NCBI GenBank assembly: GCA_015229095.1
Contig: JADGCE010000068.1
Location: forward strand, 1 to 13,658
Source: Magnetococcales bacterium
GTDB lineage: Bacteria > Pseudomonadota > Magnetococcia > Magnetococcales > Magnetaquicoccaceae
Length of the DNA stretch: 13,658 nt
Direction of reading: 5' to 3'
Shown here: positions 6,449 to 11,232 of the stretch, one piece after another
Numbering within the stretch: the stretch's first letter is position 1
How the letters are laid out: every line of letters starts with the position of its first letter
Translations under genes and position numbers: made by a program
The notes under the pieces: model-generated
Seen by the model: the letters and a program-made list of their open reading frames with translations, nothing else
Database searches by the model: none
What the model was told of the DNA's origin: nothing

Positions 6449-7483
6449 ATGACCCAGGCCCCGTTGCCCACCCCTCCCCAGGGAGAGGGGCGGATGCCCA
6501 CCCCGGGCGCGGGGTCGGGGCAGGCGGGGCAGGGGTGTGGAGCATCCGGCCATCAGGAACGCCCGGCAACCGGTTCCACGGAAGAGTGGCAGGCGACCCT
6601 GGCCTATTGGCTGGAGTGCGGCATCGAATTTCGTTCCGGCGAGCGACTGGAATTTTTCACCCCCCCCTCCCGGCGCAGGGGAGGGGGAGAGGTGGCCAAA
6701 ACCCAGCGGCTCTCCACCGGGGCCCCCTCGCCCGCGCCTGGCAGGCCTGTGCCCCCCTCCCCTCCCCAGCCGCTCTCCACCGGGGCTGCGCCCCCTGCGC
6801 CCGGTCGACCGCTCTCCCTCTCCGGCAGGCGGAGCGATCCGCCCCAGCCGTCCCCCCCCCCATCCCCGCCACCGCAACCCGTCCAGGGGGTCGATCTCCC
6901 CTGGTCACCGCCCCTGCCGGCGGCGGAACGTCCCCCCGTATTGACCAAGCTCGCGGCGGAGGTGGAAAACTGCAGCCGCTGCCCGTTAGCCAAAACCCGC
7001 ACGCAGGCGGTTTTCGGGGTGGGCAATCCCAACGCCGAGGTGGTGTTTGTCGGCGAGGGCCCCGGGGCCGAAGAGGATCTGCAAGGGGAGCCTTTTGTGG
7101 GTGCCGCCGGGCGGTTGCTGGGACACATGCTGCACGCCATCGGGCTGCAGCGTGCCGAGGTTTATATTGCCAATGTGGTCAAATGCCGCCCCCCCGGCAA
7201 CCGCAACCCCCACCCGGAGGAGATTGTCGCCTGCCAGGAACATTTGTTTCAGCAACTGGCCATCATTCGACCGAAGGTCATCTTTTGTCTGGGTAAATTT
7301 GCCATTCTCTGCCTGACACAGCACAGGGACAGCGTTGGTCAGGCCCGTGGCAAAGTGTGGTCCTGGCGCGGCATTCCCGTCATCGCCAGCTTTCATCCCG
7401 CCTACTATCTGCGCACGCCCCTGCAAAAACGGGCCGCCTGGGCCGATCTGCTCCGCCTCCGCAAACAGCTGGAGGGGTCATAG
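6449..7483 (+). CDS. Family 4 (4Fe-4S) uracil-DNA glycosylase with long Pro/Gly-rich linker
   Basis: 344 residues. The enzyme excises uracil from DNA to start base excision repair. The catalytic domain occupies about 165-344. It has the cluster cysteines C175, C178, C246 and C262 (CSRC, then VKCRPPGNRNPHPEEIVAC). Motif A is GEGPGAEED at 202-210, followed by GEPFVGAAGRLLGHML. The C-terminal motif is SFHPAYYLR at 314-322. No KRRIH loop is seen after the FVGAAG motif, so it looks like ordinary family 4, not UdgX. A short N-terminal helix (EEWQATLAYWLECGIEF, 45-61) matches the extension seen in alphaproteobacterial members. Residues 62-160 are low-complexity Pro/Gly/Arg sequence with a 21-residue tandem repeat, and residues 1-40 are similar in composition. 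Start: ATG with GGAGGGG ending about 8 nt upstream, just after the gapR stop codon. The frame is open throughout, so the gene looks intact although longer than most relatives. Confidence 0.93.
   Translation: MTQAPLPTPPQGEGRMPTPGAGSGQAGQGCGASGHQERPATGSTEEWQATLAYWLECGIEFRSGERLEFFTPPSRRRGGGEVAKTQRLSTGAPSPAPGRPVPPSPPQPLSTGAAPPAPGRPLSLSGRRSDPPQPSPPPSPPPQPVQGVDLPWSPPLPAAERPPVLTKLAAEVENCSRCPLAKTRTQAVFGVGNPNAEVVFVGEGPGAEEDLQGEPFVGAAGRLLGHMLHAIGLQRAEVYIANVVKCRPPGNRNPHPEEIVACQEHLFQQLAIIRPKVIFCLGKFAILCLTQHRDSVGQARGKVWSWRGIPVIASFHPAYYLRTPLQKRAAWADLLRLRKQLEGS
6471..6490. repeat. GC-rich palindrome inside the glycosylase N-terminus
   Basis: Arms CCCCTC (6471-6476) and GAGGGG (6485-6490) form a small hairpin inside codons 8-14. 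They encode the PPQGEG type of sequence often produced when GC-rich extragenic palindromes enter a reading frame. A similar element lies at 6663-6687. Confidence 0.45.
6663..6687. repeat. GC-rich palindrome inside the glycosylase linker
   Basis: The 9-bp arms CCCCCTCCC (6663-6671) and GGGAGGGGG (6679-6687) are perfect complements around a 7-nt loop. The element encodes TPPSRRRGGGE at the start of the low-complexity linker. It is more regular than a coding constraint alone would require, and could be a REP-like palindrome captured in frame. Confidence 0.5.
6704..6829 (+). repeat. Two-copy 63-bp in-frame tandem repeat
   Basis: Two units begin with near-identical CAGCSGCTCTCCACCGGGGC at 6704 and 6767, 63 bp apart, which is exactly 21 codons. 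The encoded units begin QRLSTGAPSPAPGRP (residue 86) and QPLSTGAAPPAPGRP (residue 107). The second half of each unit has diverged. The pattern fits duplication by slippage or unequal exchange in a tolerant linker. Confidence 0.75.
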
Positions 7484-7513
7484 GGGGGGAAATTCCCTTC
7501 GCACCCCTTTTTT
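7472..7513 (+). terminator. Possible intrinsic terminator after the glycosylase gene
   Basis: GGGG (7474-7477) can pair with CCCC (7504-7507), enclosing a small inner hairpin GGGA/TCCC (7487-7497), and TTTTTT follows at 7508-7513. The element fills the 29-bp gap between converging genes, and its T-run touches the stop codon of the opposing GT4 gene. The outer stem is short and its loop large, so the call is moderate. Confidence 0.38.
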
Positions 7514-8631
7514 CAATGCTCCATGAAAGCGGCGTGGCGGATGACGGCCTCCATGCGATCCAGCATCACCCCCAGGGAAAAATGTTGGCGGGCGAAACGC
7601 AGGGCGTTCAGGCGCAGGGTGCTGCGCAGTTCGGCGTTGCCGAGCAGGAGATCCAGTTTGCCAGCCAGGGCGGCGGGATCCTTGGGGGGCACCAGCAGGC
7701 CGGTGACCCCATCCTGGAGGATCTCCCCGATGCTGCCCACCGGGGTGGAGAGGACCGGCACCCCGCAGGCCATGGCCTGCATCAGGGCCTGGGGCACCCC
7801 TTCGTTGGCATAGGAGGGCAGGGCAAAGATGTCGCAGGCTTGCAGCCAGGGCACCACATTCTCTTGCTGGCCGGCCAGGGTGACGCGGTTGGCCAACTGC
7901 AACGTCTGGATCTGTTTTTCCAGGTTGGGGCGTTGCGGTCCGTCGCCGACGATCAGCAGATGGGCCTGGGGGTGTTGCAGGTGGGTCATGGCCTCCAGCA
8001 GATGGCTGTGCCCTTTCCAGCTGCGCAGGGTGGCGACAATGCCCACCAGCATGCGCTCCGGGGGCAATCCCAGCTGCTGGCGTGCCTGGGTCTGGTTGCC
8101 GGGGACAAACTGTTTCAGATCGATGCCGGTGGGCACCGAGGTGATGCGCGGGGCGGGCAGATGGTTATCCTGGATCAACTGCAGCCGCAGGGCACTGCCG
8201 GTGGTGACAATGTGGCGGCAACCCTGGGTATAGAGCCAACGGCTGGTGGCATTGCGGGGCACGGGTGCGGAGATGTGGCGCACCCGGATCACCGCTGGCG
8301 GTTGGGAGAGAAGACGACAGGCCAGGGCGGTCAACCAGCTGTCGACGGAGCTGTGGGTGATGACCACATCGACCGGATTGTGCCGCAACCAGCGGCTGAT
8401 ATCCAGCAAACCCCGCATCCCTTTGCGCTGGATGCGGGCCGCGTGTACGGCAAGATTGCGGGCTTTGGCGGCGGCAAAGAGGCGGGATTGGACCGGACAG
8501 AGCAGGGAGACCTGGTGGCCCCGCTGCACCATGCCCGCCGCCTCTGTCAGAATGCGCAGCTCCTGCCCGCCCCATCCCATGGAGGATTCGGTATGCACCA
8601 CGCGCAGGGGCATGTTTTTGTCGACATTCAT
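7513..8631 (-). CDS. GT4-family glycosyltransferase
   Basis: 372 residues, full length for GT4 enzymes, which build surface polysaccharide or LPS from nucleotide sugars in the cytoplasm. The acceptor-side loop is ESSMGWGGQELR (15-26). The donor half starts with VGIVATLRSWKGHSHLLEA (196-214), then LLIVGDGPQR and the distal PSYANEGVPQALMQAMACG (272-290). The first E of the E-x7-E motif is E277, but the second position is Q285, a variant that I believe recurs in some EGVPQ-type GT4 subgroups. GSIGEILQDGVTGLLVPPKDP is typical of the C-terminal lobe. Start: ATG at 8629-8631, with no good Shine-Dalgarno sequence. An in-frame TGA lies 27 nt upstream, so the start cannot be much longer; M7 is the other option. 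It converges on the glycosylase gene and diverges from the WaaG-like gene. Confidence 0.93.
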   Translation of the reverse strand: MNVDKNMPLRVVHTESSMGWGGQELRILTEAAGMVQRGHQVSLLCPVQSRLFAAAKARNLAVHAARIQRKGMRGLLDISRWLRHNPVDVVITHSSVDSWLTALACRLLSQPPAVIRVRHISAPVPRNATSRWLYTQGCRHIVTTGSALRLQLIQDNHLPAPRITSVPTGIDLKQFVPGNQTQARQQLGLPPERMLVGIVATLRSWKGHSHLLEAMTHLQHPQAHLLIVGDGPQRPNLEKQIQTLQLANRVTLAGQQENVVPWLQACDIFALPSYANEGVPQALMQAMACGVPVLSTPVGSIGEILQDGVTGLLVPPKDPAALAGKLDLLLGNAELRSTLRLNALRFARQHFSLGVMLDRMEAVIRHAAFMEH

Positions 8632-8675
8632 GGATTTTTCATCAATCTGTTGTGTTCATTGTGGTCTGAATGCAC

Positions 8676-8681
8676 TATACT
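8676..8681 (+). promoter_or_regulatory. Candidate -10 box
   Basis: TATACT is one base from the TATAAT consensus. The only -35 candidate at 17-bp spacing is TGTTCA (8653-8658), which is weak (3 of 6 to TTGACA). It lies at the head of the structured stretch that ends in the terminator at 8827-8847. The call rests mainly on this position and is tentative. Confidence 0.3.
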
Positions 8682-8687
8682 GCCGCT

Positions 8688-8847
8688 CCCTGAAGTCTCT
8701 GTGTGCGGCGCGGATTTTTCCATGTTGAGGGGGCACACGATGGCGGGTCCGGGGCGGAGCCCTGGGCATTGGGCCGGTGCTGTTGTTGTTTTCGGTGCGC
8801 CTTTACGAAAAAAGAGGCGCCCGGCTCTCGCCGCAGGCGAGTTTTTT
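8688..8847 (+). ncRNA. Candidate small RNA or 5' leader attenuator, unknown family
   Basis: About 160 nt between a possible -10 box and a strong intrinsic terminator, with no convincing reading frame. Three hairpins precede the terminator: GTGTGC/GCACAC (8701-8706 with 8733-8738), a 9-bp stem with two G-U pairs GTCCGGGGC/GCCCTGGGC (8747-8755 with 8759-8767, loop GGA), and GCGCCT/AGGCGC (8797-8802 with 8815-8820). The RNA could end at the terminator as an independent transcript, or be the leader of the WaaG-like gene that starts 77 nt further on. I compared it by eye with 6S, SRP, tmRNA and RNase P RNAs and saw no convincing match. Transcription is inferred only. Confidence 0.35.
8827..8847 (+). 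terminator. Strong intrinsic terminator in the intergenic region
   Basis: The perfect 6-bp stem CTCGCC (8827-8832) / GGCGAG (8836-8841) has the loop GCA and is followed directly by TTTTTT (8842-8847). No plus-strand protein gene lies upstream between it and 8632, so it must end a non-coding RNA, an opposing read-through transcript, or a regulated leader. Confidence 0.7.
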
Positions 8848-8851
8848 GGCT

Positions 8852-8864
8852 GCGGCCATGCCGC
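8852..8864 (+). other. Hairpin between terminator and WaaG-like gene
   Basis: GCGGC (8852-8856) and GCCGC (8860-8864) are perfect complements around CAT. No T-run follows, so it is not a second terminator. It may add to leader structure upstream of the WaaG-like start codon. Confidence 0.35.
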
Positions 8865-8923
8865 GCTGTGCGGCTCCCCGCTCCTCATCCCCACGACTGT
8901 ATGGGAAATCACCGGGTAACGCA

Positions 8924-10078
8924 ATGGCCCCTTCCTCTTCTCCCCTCTCTCTCGCCCTGATTCGCCAACGCTATACGCCGTTCGGGGGGGCGGAGCGGTT
9001 TTTGGAACGGGCCATGGCGGCCCTGCAACAGGAGGGGGTGGCCATCACCCTCATTGCCCGCAGCTGGAGCGGGACGGGGGCGGGCGTGCAGCTTCTTCCC
9101 TGCAACCCCCCCAGTTGGGGACGGTTGTGGCGGGATGTGAGCTTTGCCGGCTGTGTGCGCCGCCGCTTGCAACAGCACCCCTTCCACCTGGTCCAATCCC
9201 ACGAACGGATTGCCGGTTGCGACCTCTATCGGGCCGGGGATGGGGTGCATCGGGTCTGGCTGGCAGAACGGGCCCGCACCCAGGGCTGGCTGGGACGCCT
9301 GGCCACGGCCTGCAGCCCCTATCATCACTATATTCTGGCGGCGGAACGGCGCCTGTTGCACAGCCCCCGCCTGCGGGGGGTGATCTGCAACTCCCGGATG
9401 GTGCAGGAGGAGATCCGGCGGCATTTTCAGACCGCCGCAGAAAAGCTGCATGTCATCTACAGCGGCGTGGATATCCACCGCTTTCACCCCTCCCTGCGCC
9501 CGCAGTTTCGGGAGTCGGTGCGGCAGCAGTGGTCCATCCCCCCGGAGGCCCTGCTGCTGCTCTGTGTGGGCTCCGGTTTTCAGCGCAAGGGGGTGCCTGT
9601 TCTGCTGGAGGCCATGGTCGCCCTGCCCGCCTCGGTTTATCTGCTGGTGGTGGGCCAGGATCGGCATCTGGAGGCCATGCGGGCACGGGCCAGGCGTCTG
9701 GGAGTGGGCCAGCGGGTCATGTTTACCGGGGGGCAGTCGGAGGTGGCGCCCTTCTATGGGGCGGCCGACGTTCTGGTGTTGCCCAGTCGCTATGATCCCT
9801 TTCCCAATGTGGCCCTGGAGGGGATGGGGGCTGCCCTGCCCCTGATCACCAGCCATCAATGCGGGGCGGCGGATCTGATACGCCACGGGGAGAACGGTTT
9901 TCTGGGGGACTCCCTGGATCGCCCCGCTCTGTTGGCCAATATCCATGCCCTGTTGGCCGATCCCCAGCGGCGGCAGGCCATGGGCCGGGCAGCCAGGCAG
10001 ACGGTGGAACCTTTGACCCTGGAGGCCATGAGTCAGCGGTTGTTGGCGTTGTATGCGCAGTTGTTGCGGGCGGCGTGA
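8924..10078 (+). CDS. WaaG-like GT4 glycosyltransferase
   Basis: 384 residues from the chosen ATG. It resembles LPS core glucosyltransferases of the WaaG (RfaG) type, which add a hexose to the inner core in the cytoplasm. Markers are LALIRQRYTPFGGAERFLER (10-29), HERIAGCDLYRAGDGVHR (93-110) matching the WaaG MPGLDVYxA region, ICNSRMVQEEIRRHF, YSGVDIHRFHP, the donor-site loop GSGFQRKG (216-223), and PSRYDPFPNVALEG (287-300). The E-x7-E motif appears as D291 and E299, a common conservative form in this subgroup. The frame stays open upstream to 8777, but that extension runs through the terminator and lacks family similarity, so I begin at 8924. No good Shine-Dalgarno sequence precedes it. The HExxH gene follows closely downstream and is probably co-transcribed. 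Confidence 0.92.
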   Translation: MAPSSSPLSLALIRQRYTPFGGAERFLERAMAALQQEGVAITLIARSWSGTGAGVQLLPCNPPSWGRLWRDVSFAGCVRRRLQQHPFHLVQSHERIAGCDLYRAGDGVHRVWLAERARTQGWLGRLATACSPYHHYILAAERRLLHSPRLRGVICNSRMVQEEIRRHFQTAAEKLHVIYSGVDIHRFHPSLRPQFRESVRQQWSIPPEALLLLCVGSGFQRKGVPVLLEAMVALPASVYLLVVGQDRHLEAMRARARRLGVGQRVMFTGGQSEVAPFYGAADVLVLPSRYDPFPNVALEGMGAALPLITSHQCGAADLIRHGENGFLGDSLDRPALLANIHALLADPQRRQAMGRAARQTVEPLTLEAMSQRLLALYAQLLRAA

Positions 10079-10133
10079 GAGGATCATGCAGATCGTGCAC
10101 CGTTCGGTCAGGCAGGGTATGTGTGAGGGATGG

Positions 10134-10799
10134 ATGAGGAGGCATTGCCTGGGGCCTGTCGGGGTGATGGTGGTCCTGTCACTGTTGTTCGCGTCTGCGG
10201 CCGGGGGGCAGGAGGAGCCCGCCTGCCCGGCTCTGAATGAGGGGGTGGAGGTGGATGTGCGTTTTGAACCGAGCAAACCCTTTGTGGATGACAGCCGCTC
10301 CCGCGCCTGGATTCAGGATGTGGCCCGTGCCTTGCACCATCCCATCGGTGTGACCGCGTCGCGCCTCTCCCACACCCTGACGGCCCACTTTTTGGTCCGG
10401 GTGACGGCCGATCGTCGCTCTCGCTGTCTGTACCTGAAAACACTGACCATGGTGCTGGCCTATCCCAACACCACCGTCTATATTGACAACGCCTATCGAC
10501 CGGGCAGCTGTGAATATCAAGCCATTTATCAGCACGAAATGGAGCATGTCCGCATTCTCAACACCCACCAGACGCGCTTTTTGCCCACCTGGCGCAGCCG
10601 CCTGCAAGCGTTGGCCCGGGATGTGCGTCCGCTCTTGAGCGACAACCCCCAGCAGACACAGCAGGAGGTACTGCAAAAGCTGGATCAGGTGGTGAAAAAG
10701 GAGATCGAGCGGTTGGACAAGTTCCAGAAGGCCGAGCAGGGCGCCATCGACACCCCGCGCAACTATGCCAAAGTGCGTGCCAGTTGTCAGGCCTGGTGA
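10134..10799 (+). CDS. Exported HExxH protein, putative zinc metallopeptidase-like, family not recognised
   Basis: 221 residues from ATG 10134. That start gives a clean signal peptide: MRRHCLGPVGVMVVLSLLFA, then SAAGG with cleavage likely near residue 24-25. GAGGG lies 4 nt upstream. ATGs at 10086 (AGAGG nearby, 7 bp after the upstream stop codon) and 10119 are in frame and possible. The mature part has YQHEMEHVRILNTH with the zinc-type HEMEH at 134-138, and cysteines at 31, 98, 126 and 218 that could form disulfides. A helical, charged tail (178-205) follows. Small secreted HExxH proteins of unknown function, such as DUF922-like ones, are known, but I cannot confirm that membership. It follows the WaaG-like gene, so it may act in the periplasm on the envelope; this is inference. 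A terminator overlaps its stop codon. Confidence 0.8.
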   Translation: MRRHCLGPVGVMVVLSLLFASAAGGQEEPACPALNEGVEVDVRFEPSKPFVDDSRSRAWIQDVARALHHPIGVTASRLSHTLTAHFLVRVTADRRSRCLYLKTLTMVLAYPNTTVYIDNAYRPGSCEYQAIYQHEMEHVRILNTHQTRFLPTWRSRLQALARDVRPLLSDNPQQTQQEVLQKLDQVVKKEIERLDKFQKAEQGAIDTPRNYAKVRASCQAW

Positions 10800-10817
10800 G
10801 GGTGGCCCCTCTTTTTT
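10798..10817 (+). terminator. Intrinsic terminator of the WaaG-like/HExxH unit
   Basis: The perfect 5-bp stem GAGGG (10798-10802) / CCCTC (10807-10811) has the loop TGGC and is followed by TTTTTT (10812-10817). It starts inside the TGA stop codon of the HExxH gene and lies 11 bp before the end of the converging small gene. Confidence 0.7.
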
Positions 10818-10827
10818 GGGTCGTGGA

Positions 10828-11007
10828 TCAGGTGGGCTTCAACCCCTCCGCAGCCCGACTGACCAGCAGCTTGGCCACGTCCGGGTGGGCTCCCTGCTGC
10901 ATCAGCTCCTGTTCCACCTGGGCGGCGGGGGTGCCTGTCCGGAGTTTTTCCATGGAAAATTCCAACAACAGCTCGGTGATCCGTTCGGGGGTCAGTTGCA
11001 TGGCCAT
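10828..11007 (-). CDS. Small 59-residue helical protein, unknown
   Basis: The reading frame MAMQLTPERITELLLEFSME continues as KLRTGTPAAQVEQELMQQGA and HPDVAKLLVSRAAEGLKPT. It looks like two or three amphipathic helices with a UBA-like or regulator-like HPDVAKLL end, no signal peptide and no membrane segment. The ATG at 11005-11007 is chosen because AGGAG (CTCCT at 11016-11020 on the plus strand) lies 8 nt upstream. An in-frame extension to 11082 adds low-quality Arg/Pro sequence and has no site. It stands alone, converging on the HExxH gene and diverging from the kinase gene. The good ribosome site and protein-like composition support a real gene, but the function is unknown. Confidence 0.65.
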   Translation of the reverse strand: MAMQLTPERITELLLEFSMEKLRTGTPAAQVEQELMQQGAHPDVAKLLVSRAAEGLKPT

Positions 11008-11232
11008 GGTTTTTTCTCCTGGGTCTGGCGTGTTGGACGGCGGTCGACGACTACGGTAGCGGCAGGTTCCTGCCATGCGCAAGGATTAAACCGCCGTTCG
11101 GGAGAAAAGGGGAGAGCGTTGTGATCTTCCTGCGGCAGCGGCCTGCATGGCCCTGGGGGCCGGGCAGTCTGCCACAGAGTATATCGAGATGTACGGAGTC
11201 GGGTTTCTTCATTGGCGTTCATGGAGATGGCC
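11008..11232. other. Divergent promoter region between the small gene and the kinase gene
   Basis: 225 bp without a convincing gene. The palindrome GGCAGG-TT-CCTGCC lies near 11061-11074 and could be an operator or small hairpin. No clear -35/-10 pair was found for either gene. Confidence 0.45.
11223..11226 (+). promoter_or_regulatory. Ribosome binding site that decides the kinase start
   Basis: GGAG lies 6 nt before the ATG at 11233. Other in-frame candidates (TTG 11212, ATG 11221, ATG 11227) have no comparable site, so 11233 is preferred. Confidence 0.55.

Noticed and set aside
6449..6960. Frameshift or pseudogene in the glycosylase N-terminus
   Set aside because: The odd low-complexity sequence suggested decay, but the frame is open from a good ribosome site through an intact catalytic domain, and the repeat unit is a multiple of three.
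8688..8847. Identification of the intergenic RNA as 6S or SRP RNA
   Set aside because: The length fits 6S, but I could not find its long closing stem with a central bubble. The conserved SRP loop sequence is absent.
7357..8919. Plus-strand open frame of about 520 codons
   Set aside because: It runs antisense through the GT4 gene and across the terminator at 8827-8847, and starts inside the glycosylase gene. Its composition is typical of a shadow frame in GC-rich DNA.
8628..8924. Minus-strand 98-codon frame with an ATGA overlap to the GT4 start
   Set aside because: The overlap looks like coupling, but the frame crosses the reverse of the terminator and other hairpins, has no ribosome site and gives low-complexity sequence. 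I treat the region as non-coding.
8909..10276. Minus-strand open frame of about 455 codons
   Set aside because: It is antisense to the WaaG-like gene, which has clear family motifs. The reverse product is His/Gln/Pro-rich without motifs.
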